Part shown: positions 5,419 to 14,900 of the stretch, piece by piece | How positions within the stretch are numbered: the first letter of the stretch is position 1 | Layout of the letters: each line of letters begins with the position of its first letter | DNA from: JAFDWI01 sp964544305 | Lineage (GTDB): Bacteria; Actinomycetota; Acidimicrobiia; Acidimicrobiales; Iamiaceae | Assembly: GCA_964544305.1 (NCBI GenBank) | Contig: CAZJAZ010000046.1 | Coordinates: forward strand, 1 to 22,166 | DNA length: 22,166 nucleotides | Reading direction: 5' to 3' | The notes under the pieces: generated by a model | The model's input: only the letters and a program-made list of their open reading frames with translations | What the model was told of the DNA's origin: nothing | Database searches by the model: none | Translations under genes and position numbers: made by a program

Positions 5419-7983
5419 TTACGAACGGCCCATGTTGGCCCGCCGGGCAAAAACCAACCCAAGCCCGGTGAGCGACAAACCAAGTGCGCACATGAGCAGC
5501 AGCCAAAGGTCCGCCCCGGTGGCCGGGAGCGACCCCGCGGCTGTCGAGTCACGAGGAGCCAGCGCATTTGGACTCTGCGCAATGGGGGCAACCGCGTTTG
5601 GAGCGGCGGTCGTAGGCGGTGCACCAGGTGTGGTTGATGTCGTCGTCGTGGTTGACATTGGTGGCGCGACCGGTCCTTCAATAACCCGGTTCGCAAGTGC
5701 CACATAGGACCGGCACGGCTGGTTGCGCAAGATCCCACATGCGGGCAACCCGGCTGGCACATCAACGCCCGACACAACAGGCAACACGATGCTTGACGGC
5801 ATCGCGGGCGAATAGGCGATCTGCACGTCCGCACTTCCCGACGCGGGTTCGGATTGTTTAAACGACCACGATGGCTGCGACCCATTCGGCGCGGCGATCG
5901 TCACCCGAAGGCGAGAACCTGCCCGGTACGCGTGACCCTGGTAGTACAACGGAATCGCAACCTTCACGAACTGGTCGGATGGCAATGGTGAGTTGTCAGC
6001 AGCCGTGAACGTCAGAATCGGATCCAACAACGTTGATGGCTGTTTCATCAGGTTGTTCGAATCGGTCGACAACACGCGGTTCGTAGCCCGGACCCAACCG
6101 TTTTGCACAAACGTTTCTTTGCCGTCGGGGCGTACTTCGCTCACGGTGGCCTGCAAATCAAGATTCGGCGTTGACGACTTCACCCACACATACACCGCGC
6201 CCGATCCCACGACGGTCGTATCCGATGAGAGCGGCGCAGACACATAGGAAACCGCGGAACCAGGCGGGTTCGGCTTCCAGTTCCAAGTCCACTGTGACGC
6301 GACGCTCCACAGTCCACCACCGCCGGTGTTTCCGTCATAGTCATTGAGTGGGAGCGCATCTGCATCCCAGGTAAACGCGTCGATACCTTGACCGGTTGGT
6401 GCGCTGTTGGTTAACGAACCATTCGCCCCCAAATACCAACTCTGGGCGGCTGTTCCAGGCACCGGCAACGACGAGAAGCCCGCCTCAAAGTTTGCATACG
6501 GACTGCCCGCAACAAAGGTTCCATCCGGTGCTTTACCTGCACCGTTTTCAAATCGCACCGTCACCTCAGGCAACGCTTTGAACGCGGCCAATGCTTCGCT
6601 ATAGGTCGCCATGTCTTGAATCGGATCGTCGGGCAACGTAAGCGACACGTCATCGGGCACATTCATTGCGGTCTGGTAGATGATCGGGGCAACCGCACGC
6701 ATGAACGCGGCGTCCTGGCTCGGCGGGCGCTCCGCTACAAACAACTCGTAAAAATCAAAGAGCCGGTTCAATGTCGCAGGATCAAGCGAATCGATATGGG
6801 CACCGTTCGTGAACGTAAACCACTTGTTGTCGGTTCCCGTGAAATGTGATACCAGCGCGGGGCAATGCCCACCGGTCTGCTCATCCTGCCACTGGCACGC
6901 CATAAAAACGGGCATGTGAATCTCGTGAACGAACGTGACCGGGTCAAGTGGATCAGCCACTTCGGGCACATACGACGTGTTTTCTTGCATCTTGTTCACG
7001 AGACTGACGGCTTCGCCGTGCAGCACCTGATTTGCGGCGCACACCACGTCACCGTTCATGATGCGATCCCACGCCCAACCTTGCCCGGCATCAGGCCCGG
7101 CGGGTTGCGCGTCACTGTCACGAGACTCAATCCAATTCAGCGCAAAACCGGTGTTTCGCATCCCTCCGGGGTACATCGTTGTGGCTGATGCATCAAGGAC
7201 CGACAGCGGCGCAATGGCAGCCAAATGCGGCGGGTTGATGCGAGCGGTGAACAATTGGCTGATACCGCCATAGGAAATGCCCAACATTCCAACCTGATTG
7301 TTGAGCACCCAATCTTGATTCGAAATCGTTTCGATTACGTCGTAGGCGTCGAGGCTTTGGAGCGGTTCGAAATAGTCGTATGCGCCACCCGAACACCCTG
7401 TGCCACGCATGTTCACGTCAACGACCGCGAATCCCATCACGTTTGCCAACTTCGAAATACCACTTTCCGGTCCACTCGGTTTGGCGTACCCGTAACCGGC
7501 ATATTCGATCAGCGTGGGATACGGTGCTTTCGCGCCATTGAGCGGAAGGTGCACGGTGAGCGCAAGCTGGGTACCGTCACGCGTCGTCAAATACTGATAG
7601 CCGTCATCGGCAATCGGCTGATTGTAAATCGATGGATCCCACGGCGCGGGCGCCTCGGTGTAGACGGTGAGCGGGTCAGAAATAGTGTTCGCATCAGTGT
7701 CTTTGACGCGATATCCCGACCCGGGAGTGACGTCACGAAAGAGCACCCCACCTTGCGCGTTCGCCTGACGCGTTGCCACAACCGACGAGTCCGCAGCGAC
7801 CAACGCAACATTCGTTCCGGCGGCAAATCCCGTTGCATACACCTGGCGTGCACTGCCATGTGCGCTGAACGTTGGCGGTATCGCCGCAGCCGTTTCTGGG
7901 TGCAATGCGATCACAGAAACACCAAGCACAACAAGTAGCAGCGCGACAGCGAACGGTCGACCCCACATGAACTTTTTACCCAT
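5419..7983 (-). CDS. CocE/NonD-family serine hydrolase, secreted and LPXTG-anchored (854 aa)
   Basis: An alpha/beta hydrolase of the X-Pro dipeptidyl-peptidase (S15)/CocE class. The nucleophile is Ser237 in GISYGG, with probable Asp367 (QWQDEQTGG) and His396 (TNGAHIDSL); the spacing fits CocE. The C-terminal half carries the jelly-roll domain of this class. The N-terminus has a signal peptide (FAVALLLVVLGVSVIALHP, cleavage near AAA-IPP). After a Thr/Pro/Ala linker, residue 819 begins LPATG, followed by about 20 hydrophobic residues and ARRANMGRS, a complete sortase sorting signal. The start is ATG at 7983; the frame stays open 44 codons further, and an ATG at 7968 is possible. The substrate (acyl ester or peptide) cannot be told. 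Anchoring such a hydrolase to the cell wall is uncommon. Confidence 0.9.
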   Translation of the reverse strand: MGKKFMWGRPFAVALLLVVLGVSVIALHPETAAAIPPTFSAHGSARQVYATGFAAGTNVALVAADSSVVATRQANAQGGVLFRDVTPGSGYRVKDTDANTISDPLTVYTEAPAPWDPSIYNQPIADDGYQYLTTRDGTQLALTVHLPLNGAKAPYPTLIEYAGYGYAKPSGPESGISKLANVMGFAVVDVNMRGTGCSGGAYDYFEPLQSLDAYDVIETISNQDWVLNNQVGMLGISYGGISQLFTARINPPHLAAIAPLSVLDASATTMYPGGMRNTGFALNWIESRDSDAQPAGPDAGQGWAWDRIMNGDVVCAANQVLHGEAVSLVNKMQENTSYVPEVADPLDPVTFVHEIHMPVFMACQWQDEQTGGHCPALVSHFTGTDNKWFTFTNGAHIDSLDPATLNRLFDFYELFVAERPPSQDAAFMRAVAPIIYQTAMNVPDDVSLTLPDDPIQDMATYSEALAAFKALPEVTVRFENGAGKAPDGTFVAGSPYANFEAGFSSLPVPGTAAQSWYLGANGSLTNSAPTGQGIDAFTWDADALPLNDYDGNTGGGGLWSVASQWTWNWKPNPPGSAVSYVSAPLSSDTTVVGSGAVYVWVKSSTPNLDLQATVSEVRPDGKETFVQNGWVRATNRVLSTDSNNLMKQPSTLLDPILTFTAADNSPLPSDQFVKVAIPLYYQGHAYRAGSRLRVTIAAPNGSQPSWSFKQSEPASGSADVQIAYSPAMPSSIVLPVVSGVDVPAGLPACGILRNQPCRSYVALANRVIEGPVAPPMSTTTTTSTTPGAPPTTAAPNAVAPIAQSPNALAPRDSTAAGSLPATGADLWLLLMCALGLSLTGLGLVFARRANMGRS

Positions 7984-8038
7984 GTGCGCGATCTTTACAG
8001 GCCGCCAATCAAGAACTGAAGTCGAACACCTGACCGAG

Positions 8039-8088
8039 AAAAAGGTGTGTGTCGGAAAGCATCCGCCGTGGGCTTTCCGACACACACC
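8039..8088 (-). terminator. Strong rho-independent terminator
   Basis: Perfect 17-bp arms GGTGTGTGTCGGAAAGC (8044-8060) and its complement (8072-8088) enclose an 11-nt loop. On the minus strand the stem is followed directly by TTTTT (8043-8039). It lies 75 nt beyond the stop of the ATPase gene and before the CocE-type gene, so it separates the two transcription units. Confidence 0.85.
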
Positions 8089-8162
8089 AGGAGGTTCCCG
8101 GCCATGACATGACAATACGAGGTATTTTGCCTCGTGTCAGTGCCAAAACGGTGCCAATTTTT

Positions 8163-9977
8163 CTAGTCCATCCCAATCACACGTTCGCGGGCTTCACGCA
8201 GCAAACGAAACCAGGTGCGCCGGCTCACATGCAGCAACTGCAAACATTCCTCAACGCTGCGTTTTGGTCCGAGATGTGCAACTTCAATGACGCGTCGAAG
8301 GCGTTGATCACGCGTCGACGAGTCAAACACCACGTCAAGTCGGGCACGAAGATCAGCAATACGTTGTGGATCTTCATTGACGAGCAACAAGTCAGCATTG
8401 CGACTCAACCGAGAAGGGAACCCCAAGCCTCCTAACACGATCGACTCAACGAAACCGACCGCCCCATCTGGACCAAAGTCACTCACCATTACTTCACGTG
8501 CAACATCACTCGTTGCACGTTTTGCCAAGATCGACACGATCTCATCTGGCCGTCGATCAGGTTCGGGATAGTGGATATACGTCGCCAACATGTTCGGGAT
8601 GCCATGGCGGTGCATGAGTGCGCCGGTGCCAAGACGAGCGGACTCCGCCACCATCCACGATGGCGCATCGCCAAACATCACCATTCCAATCATCGAACGG
8701 CTCGGATCGGTGCCACCCGCATGGGCAACGTCCAACAGACTCTCCGTGACGACGCCGATTCGTTCGGACAGGTCGACACGAGCAAACGCGCCATACAACA
8801 CAATGTTGCCCAAAGAATCACGCACGACAAGCCGGTAAGGAGCAGCGCCAACGTACGCCGCGACTTCATTCCAATCGACACCGCGGTCGAAACCGTTTAC
8901 CTCAGCAAATCTGGTGAGTTCTCCTTCGCTGGGTCGATCCGTAAAAAGCGATGGCGACGGACGGTTCGAAACGGCCATCTGCAGAGTCGGGTCGTCAATG
9001 AACTCCGACATTTCAACGAGCGCCGAAATGTCACCAAGACGTGCGCGGTCGCCAAGGTGTTCCACAATTCGGCGTGACAGCACGCGATATCGCTCAGGAG
9101 ACAACTCAATGAGGCGTGCACGAATTGCCGCTGCCAAGACGCGGTGTAGCGATGCTCGGTCCCCAAAAGGCTGCACGACGGGCAGTGCGACAAGCTCTGC
9201 CATTGCGTTGCGAGTCGTCCTCGCGGGCAACGCTGCCGCAAGAAGCCGTGCATCAAATCGTGGAGCGAGCGCCGCAACTTCTAAGAATTCGGTGGCAACA
9301 TCGAGGGAACTCCGACCCGAAAGCCACACCGTCACCCGCTCTTCAAGTTCGGTGACGTCAGATTGACCAGAAACGGTCTCGGAGCTGAGCGCGCCAATCG
9401 TCAGCGCGAGGGGAGAGCCGTGCGCCCATGTGACAAGCTCGGCGACGCGCTCTGGGGCGACACCATGCATTGCCAACAACTCATGCGCTGATTCGATCGT
9501 CAGTTCACGAAGACCCACGTCGGCAACAACCACGTCAAGTCCGCCATGTCGCCACGAAGGATCCGGTGGATTACGGCTCGCGACAACGACCCGATTGGAG
9601 TCATTGAGCACGTCAAAGAGGCGATCACGCATCGTTGCGACTTTGGAGCCAAGCAGATCCAGGTCGTCGATCACCACGAGAGTACGTGGTTCACACTCCG
9701 CTTCGATCGCATCGACTTGACGTTGGATATCACGAGAACCGCATTGGGTATCGATCGTCAACACGGCAAAGCCAGAGGCTTTGGCCAGCCTGCCTACGGC
9801 ACGAAGAAACGCCGACTTACCTATTCCTGCGGGACCATGGACATACAGCACGCGACTGGGCGTTGTGTCGTCAATGAGATCGCGGGCCGAGATCAGCTCA
9901 GCGTCACGCCCAATAAAACGTGCGGCATCTGCGGTATCTATGGCGTCTCGGATGGTCCGTGGCGTCATCGATGACAT
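8163..9977 (-). CDS. P-loop (STAND-like) ATPase with C-terminal HTH, putative regulator (604 aa)
   Basis: An N-terminal NTPase module has Walker A GPAGIGKS (residues 48-55) and Walker B TLVVIDDLDLL (about 100-110), preceded by FIGRDAEL, as in AAA/STAND ATPases of LuxR/MalT-like regulators. A winged-helix-like stretch follows (about 210-320), then a middle region of unknown fold. The C-terminus is a helix-turn-helix (SVEECLQLLHVSRRTWFRLL). It resembles a signal-sensing ATPase regulator, but the HTH is not a typical LuxR type. ATG at 9977 or 9968 could be the start; neither has a strong ribosome site, and a TTG at 10034 would overlap the upstream gene. It is the last gene before the terminator at 8039-8088. 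The ligand and target are unknown. Confidence 0.78.
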   Translation of the reverse strand: MSSMTPRTIRDAIDTADAARFIGRDAELISARDLIDDTTPSRVLYVHGPAGIGKSAFLRAVGRLAKASGFAVLTIDTQCGSRDIQRQVDAIEAECEPRTLVVIDDLDLLGSKVATMRDRLFDVLNDSNRVVVASRNPPDPSWRHGGLDVVVADVGLRELTIESAHELLAMHGVAPERVAELVTWAHGSPLALTIGALSSETVSGQSDVTELEERVTVWLSGRSSLDVATEFLEVAALAPRFDARLLAAALPARTTRNAMAELVALPVVQPFGDRASLHRVLAAAIRARLIELSPERYRVLSRRIVEHLGDRARLGDISALVEMSEFIDDPTLQMAVSNRPSPSLFTDRPSEGELTRFAEVNGFDRGVDWNEVAAYVGAAPYRLVVRDSLGNIVLYGAFARVDLSERIGVVTESLLDVAHAGGTDPSRSMIGMVMFGDAPSWMVAESARLGTGALMHRHGIPNMLATYIHYPEPDRRPDEIVSILAKRATSDVAREVMVSDFGPDGAVGFVESIVLGGLGFPSRLSRNADLLLVNEDPQRIADLRARLDVVFDSSTRDQRLRRVIEVAHLGPKRSVEECLQLLHVSRRTWFRLLREARERVIGMD

Positions 9978-10017
9978 CGTAGACGGCACGTGTGGTGAAA
10001 CAGTCAGCGCCCGCGAT

Positions 10018-10347
10018 CTAGCGAACGGCGACAATCAGAGCGGACAACACACCCAGGACGACCAAGATTGTTGACATCAGCCAAAAGAACTGCTGTCGCA
10101 TTTCTGCTCGCAGTGCATCTACCTGGCCGTCGATTTTGGCGCTCATTTCTTGACGCAGCCCATCAATCTCGTTGTGAAGCTCAAGTCGAACGAGAGCGAG
10201 TTCACTACGAAGGAACTCTTTGGTAACGGGTTCTTCCACGTCACGGGCTGGGAAATACGAGAGCATTTCGCTGGTGGCCTCCTCTCCGAGTTCGGTGGTT
10301 GAAAAGTACTGGTACAGCTGGTTTCTCGTGCGTTCACTCAGTGCCAT
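10018..10347 (-). CDS. Small coiled-coil protein with C-terminal membrane anchor (109 aa)
   Basis: It starts MALSERTRNQLYQYFSTTEL, as in a family of small actinobacterial hypothetical proteins ('MALTExTRxxLxxxLxxxLGxEEAxxLMxxxPP'). Residues about 45-85 are a charged heptad-like coiled coil (ELALVRLELHNEIDGLRQEM). Residues about 87-108 are a single membrane helix (FFWLMSTILVVLGVLSALIV). The ATG at 10347 is preceded by GGGAGAAG. It ends 40 nt before the ATPase start on the same strand, so they may be co-transcribed. Function unknown; a tail-anchored membrane scaffold or sensor partner is inference only. Confidence 0.8.
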   Translation of the reverse strand: MALSERTRNQLYQYFSTTELGEEATSEMLSYFPARDVEEPVTKEFLRSELALVRLELHNEIDGLRQEMSAKIDGQVDALRAEMRQQFFWLMSTILVVLGVLSALIVAVR

Positions 10348-10450
10348 TGGACTTCTCCCATCATCGTAGGGGATTGAATCTCTGATTAGGGGAGAAAACT
10401 CCGAGTCGGCCCGGGTCTGAGGCCAAGTTCCGGACCGTGTATTCAGGATG

Positions 10451-11113
10451 TCACTCGGGTATGACAATGCGCACCGAGGTCAGATGACGCTTGAGCGGTA
10501 CCGTGACCACACCATCGTGCACGAGACTTTCTCCATTGGCAATGTCACGCTCACGTGCATCGCACAACATCGCAGTAACTGGTTTCGCATCAACAAAGTG
10601 AAGCTGCACTGTTCGTGCGCTGGCCTCAAAGCGCCAGTTGCGCAAACGCACAATGATGCCTGCGCCACGATCCGCGGGTTTCACGCTCAACACCTCAACA
10701 TCAGGGTCGTCAACGGCCACAACGAATACGGGCCGGCCGCGACCAGCACATGCATCGGCGAGCCGCTGAAGCTCTCGTCCCGTTTGAACTGACTCAGCTC
10801 CTGGGGCGATCCAACGACTCACCACGACCCCTTGGTGATTTCCCCAGCGACGACCCCAAGCCGGTGCCATGACCGGGATTGCACCGTAGGCGATCTCTTT
10901 TATCGCGGTGCGACCGACAGTGACATTCACCGTCCCATCGGTTGCGACGCGCAGGTTCGTTGGCGTCGTGGTCTCAACGGGCACGATGCGGGCAACGCCT
11001 CGCCCGTGGTCAGTCACGTCGATCGTCTCTCCATTGCGCACCCGTGTGACGACTTCACCGGTTTTGTGACGTAGTTCCCGAAGACCGATGGTGCTCGTAG
11101 GTACGGTCACCAT
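10451..11113 (-). CDS. Chimeric protein: Phd/YefM antitoxin N-terminus fused to GH38 mannosidase tail (220 aa)
   Basis: Residues about 1-50 (TIGLRELRHKTGEVVTRVRN, then VTDHGRGVARIVPV) are a Phd/YefM antitoxin DNA-binding domain. From about residue 53 (TPTNLRV) to the end it matches the C-terminal 170 residues of the GH38 protein at 20667-22166, about 70 % identical by eye (shared blocks VMAPAWGR, EVLSVKPADRG, GIIVRLRNWRF, CDARERDIANGE). The mannosidase catalytic domain and the antitoxin's toxin-binding part are both absent. The frame is fully open with no stops. The start is ATG at 11113; a TTG lies 18 nt upstream. It diverges from the Phd/RelE pair at 11249. It may be a functional DNA-binding fusion or a recent recombination product that happens to stay open. 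Confidence 0.82.
   Translation of the reverse strand: MVTVPTSTIGLRELRHKTGEVVTRVRNGETIDVTDHGRGVARIVPVETTTPTNLRVATDGTVNVTVGRTAIKEIAYGAIPVMAPAWGRRWGNHQGVVVSRWIAPGAESVQTGRELQRLADACAGRGRPVFVVAVDDPDVEVLSVKPADRGAGIIVRLRNWRFEASARTVQLHFVDAKPVTAMLCDARERDIANGESLVHDGVVTVPLKRHLTSVRIVIPE
10455..10968 (-). repeat. Partial duplication of a GH38 gene 3' end (copy in chimera)
   Basis: About 510 bp share high nucleotide similarity with 20680-21200. Long identical stretches occur, for example at 10533-10556 against 20752-20775 and 10620-10665 against 20839-20884. Similarity ends at the TPTNL codons on the N-terminal side, where the antitoxin domain begins. Confidence 0.85.
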
Positions 11114-11210
11114 CCCCAAGATGTACCACAAATATGTGACACCATTGGGTGGAAATACTCGATTAATGCCCCAGGAATTATTGGCAAGCTTCCGAGCTAG
11201 CCGGAATACT

Positions 11211-11242
11211 AGCCTAGATTAGGCTGAGTGACAAGCTATACT
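11211..11242 (+). promoter_or_regulatory. Promoter/operator of the Phd-RelE pair
   Basis: TATACT at 11237-11242, a near-consensus -10, lies six bases before a GTG at 11249, the spacing expected for leaderless transcription. Immediately upstream is AGCCTA-gat-TAGGCT (11211-11225), an inverted repeat placed where an autoregulating antitoxin would bind. There is no good -35 element. Confidence 0.55.
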
Positions 11243-11248
11243 GACGAG

Positions 11249-11533
11249 GTGCAGACACAGCCCATCTCGAAGGTGAAAGACAGACTCAGCGAGTACGTTG
11301 ACACCGTGTCGCTCACCCACGAACAGGTGACGATCACCAAGAACGGTTCGCCTGCCGCGGTGCTCATTGGCGCAGACGAATGGGAGTCGCTTCAAGAAAC
11401 GCTGTACTGGCTCTCCCAACCCGGGGTACTCAACGACATCGCGCAGGCGCGCCGGGAATTCGACACCGGCGCCACTTTGAGCGAACGCGAGATTCGAGCA
11501 GAGTTCGGCGTACCACGTCGCGCGAACCGGTGA
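11249..11533 (+). CDS. Phd/YefM-type antitoxin (94 aa)
   Basis: QPISKVKDRLSEYVDTV followed by VTITKNGSPAAVLIGADEWE is the standard Phd/YefM fold that binds DNA and neutralises a RelE-type toxin. The tail (residues about 60-94) is helical and charged, as expected for the toxin-binding part. GTG at 11249 is preferred because TATACT ends six bases upstream and no ribosome site exists further up; GTG at 11228 would add seven residues and overlap the promoter. Its stop overlaps the toxin start (GTGA), so the two are translationally coupled. It should repress its own promoter together with the toxin. Confidence 0.87.
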   Translation: MQTQPISKVKDRLSEYVDTVSLTHEQVTITKNGSPAAVLIGADEWESLQETLYWLSQPGVLNDIAQARREFDTGATLSEREIRAEFGVPRRANR

Positions 11534-11817
11534 ATGAGCAACCAGACGGCCACGTCTACCAGGTCGAATTCGCAGGCACCGCACGCCGAGATCTGCGCGA
11601 TGTCCCACCGCGCATCGTGCCCGCAATCATCGAATTCGCTTATGGCGATCTGGCACGTCAACCTCGAGCCGTCGGCAAGCCCTTGCAACGCGATTTAGAA
11701 GGGCTTTGGGGAGCTCGACGCGGCCCCTACCGGATCATCTACGAAATCCATGACGCACGCCTGGTGGTCCTCGTCATCCATGTCGCACACCGCGCTGACG
11801 CATATCGGCGTCGCTGA
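11530..11817 (+). CDS. RelE/ParE-family toxin (95 aa)
   Basis: The product begins VNEQPDGHVYQVEFAGTARR and carries the family signature LWGARRGPYRIIYEI, then VLVIHVAHRADAY. Arg68, Arg88 and Tyr92 sit where RelE-type mRNA-cleaving toxins have their basic and aromatic active-site residues. The GTG start at 11530 overlaps the antitoxin stop by 4 bp. A nearby ATG at 11534 is out of frame. The length is typical. It probably cleaves mRNA at the ribosome (RelE type); a ParE-type gyrase poison is less likely given the retained Arg/Tyr set. It converges with the giant surface-protein gene, which ends 107 nt away. Confidence 0.88.
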   Translation: MNEQPDGHVYQVEFAGTARRDLRDVPPRIVPAIIEFAYGDLARQPRAVGKPLQRDLEGLWGARRGPYRIIYEIHDARLVVLVIHVAHRADAYRRR

Positions 11818-11924
11818 CACACCTTCGACCGCATGGTTCACGCGATCAACGTACGGACGCGATGCCTCTTTCGTGGTCGTTTCAAAGCACGCACCACCAC
11901 CTGGACCTTTCCTGTTCGGTGATC

Positions 11925-14900
11925 TCAGCCCACTGCTCCGGCAATCGACGTCGCAAGACGCTTTGGCACCAGGTTGTCAATGCAGGCGCCGTAACGATCG
12001 GAAAGCTCTTTGCCGTGGGTGGCGATGTTGCCTTCGGCAATCGACGTACCGATTTGATATGCGGTGTAACCACCTTTGATTGCCAGACCCGCGGCCGCGA
12101 CCTTGCCAAAGTTCGGGTCCACGACCTCATTCGCGTTGCCCGCCTTGTTCATCTTGTACGCCTTGAGCGCGGTGCCTGCAAGGTCTTTGATGGCTTTTGC
12201 GTCGTCGACCGATAAATCGTCTGGGCCTTGATTAAGTCCCAAGACAGAATCCGCCGCGCATCCAAGTAACAGATTCGAGATGTCCATCGCGTCAAGCACG
12301 GTTGACCACTCATCAATCACGGCGGCGACATCGTCGTTATCAAGCGCCAGGTTGATGAGCCGCAGTACGTTCAGTGGAAGCGCAACAAAACCAAAGGTCG
12401 GGCTGGTAAACGCTTGCAGTGCCATCTGCATGCCTTTACACATGGTGGCCAACACAACGAGGCTCGCGTCTTTCATGCTGGCGAAATACGCTGGCACGTC
12501 TTGGGTCATAAAGTCCGACACACTGTGATAGGCGCCCGACACCCAATCAACGGCCTTATCCAAGGCGTTCTTGGTGTGCCACTGCGCGCTCACGATCTTA
12601 TCAGCGTCCATCAACACCCACGACGGATTGTCATGCGTTCCGGCGTCGCCACCCCAACCTTGCCACGCGTAATCCGAACCTCGGTCGAGGGCATTCAAGC
12701 CAACCATCGTGCCCCCGATGTACCAGTCACCCTTGCCTACGCCTGAGCAGTTCGGGGCCGGATTCTTTTGTACGTCGCCAGGTGATTGCACCGTGAGCTT
12801 GTGACACACCAGGTCGTACGAAATGCCGATCTTGCGACTTGGTTGAGCGCCATCAAGCGTCACCTGCGTGACTCGCTCGGCCCCCGTCGCGCCACCGTAA
12901 TAGTGGCCGAACGCGTAGCCCGCCTTTGATGCCGCGGGAGCGATCCGCACGGTGGTGCCCACCACCCACGAGTCTGGTGCGATCGGGCAGTTCGGCGCGG
13001 GTGAAACCGACAGATAGTCGGTTCCCGGCCGTGCACTTGAATACTTCTTGGTGCCATCAGGGTGCACAAGCTCGACCTGCCCGGTGAGCTTTTCGCAGAA
13101 CCATGCGGTGGCGGTTGTCTTACCGTAGATGTCGACGTCTTGGTCGGTCCCGACGTCGCCAGTTTCATGACGTGGTTTTTCGAGATCGTCAACCGCGTAG
13201 GCACCACGCGCCGGATCATCCGCCCAAGGTGGCGCTTGCGTGTCATATGACCAACCAACCAGCGGATCGCCATGAATCGGTTGCGCCGTGAAATTCACCC
13301 ACTGTTGATGCACCCGCCGCGCGGTTTTGCCGGGAACATAGTCGGGAATTGTGGCCGAACAAGCCTCGTAATCTTCTTGAAGAGATGCAAGCAAACCCCG
13401 ATCATTTGTTTGCGCACTCTGTGCCACATAGCGCGCGAAACACGACGACGGCACTCGATCGATCGACGTCAGCGTCGGATACGTTCCTGGCGGACACGGG
13501 TAGTCACTGTGCAGGTTTGGACCCGTCACGTTCGCGGTGCCAACGCCGGTTGCGGGCACCGTCTTGACGGTAAGCGACGGGCACATGGCCGGGTTCCGAA
13601 AGATCGCGGTCGCTTTGCGGTCGGTGTCCATGCGGAAGTACACGGCTCCCGCATGCGGGTCAGTTGTATAGGCAACCGCTGACGGCTGGTCATCTGCCCA
13701 ACCCTGGAAATACCAAGAACTCCAGTTCACGCGCACGTCGGTTCCGGCTTGATACCACCCGGCCACACCATCACAGTTCGACGGGGTTGCAGCCGCCACT
13801 GTTCCATCTTCGGGAAAACCGAGTGCCCCGACGGTGAGCTGGTGACACGAATTGACTGCAGCAGTGATTGACGTATCCGACGAAATCGCAAACGATGCAT
13901 CCGGCCCCGACGACGACCATTCGGGTAACGGCCACGGTGTGCCACTGAAGTGATCGAGTGATGCGTGCGCGACACTCGTGTAGTGCACCGACACTTTTGT
14001 GCCCGGCGCGTATCCGCGGGTACCATATGGGTTCACACAGTTGGTGGGGGTTTGTGTGGCAAGTGTTCCACCGCCACCGCTCACGCCGGTGTTGACCACA
14101 TGACACGCTCCACCAAAACGCACGGTCAAATACGCGTCGCTCGCCATCGGAATGTGCAGCCGGTACGACGATTCCCCCAATGCCGTTCCCGATGGTGCGC
14201 CATCAAGCACGTAAGCCACGGCCTGCACATCGTTGACCTTGAAACCATCAAGCGCAACGAACGCTTGGCTGCCTTGACGCCAACGCGTGATCACATATCC
14301 CGATGCGCGTTGATCGGTCGGCTGGGTGCACTCTGGCGAACCGAACGCTCCGATTCCTACCGGGCCGCCGTAGCGAATAGTGAGCGTGGTGCATGCGTAA
14401 GCAAACCGTGGGCTCAGCACCACGAATGCACCGGTGCCGTCCGCATCGACGACGTACGTGGCGGTGTCACCACTGACGTTCACACCATCGGTGGCGAAAT
14501 GGTCGAACACAAAACCCGGTCCAGGATGGATGCTCAGGTGCAACGCGGTAAACGATCGGTAGCCCGTGCCGTGGTTGCAATTCGGAGCGGTATCGATGCT
14601 CACGGAGCCTTGAGCGGTTGATCCGGCCTGCACAAGGACACAACCCAGCACCGGCTGGGCCACGGTCGTGCTCGCGGCAACATAGTCAGTGGTGCCATTG
14701 AAACGTACGGTCACCGATCCAATGGAGCGCTCTGGACCAAGGAACGTGCCGGTGCATTTGCCTTGGGCGACGGGCACAGTGCACCACATGTGACCACCGG
14801 TGGTCGAAACCGTGACGTTGCCTGTTGTTGGGCCAATCACATTCCAGCCAACTTCGATTGGATCCCCCACCACCCACGGCACGGTGTCGCTTCGAGCAGT

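Noticed and set aside
7225..7938. 237-codon plus-strand open frame
   Set aside because: It is antisense to the catalytic part of the CocE-type gene. It has no signal of its own.
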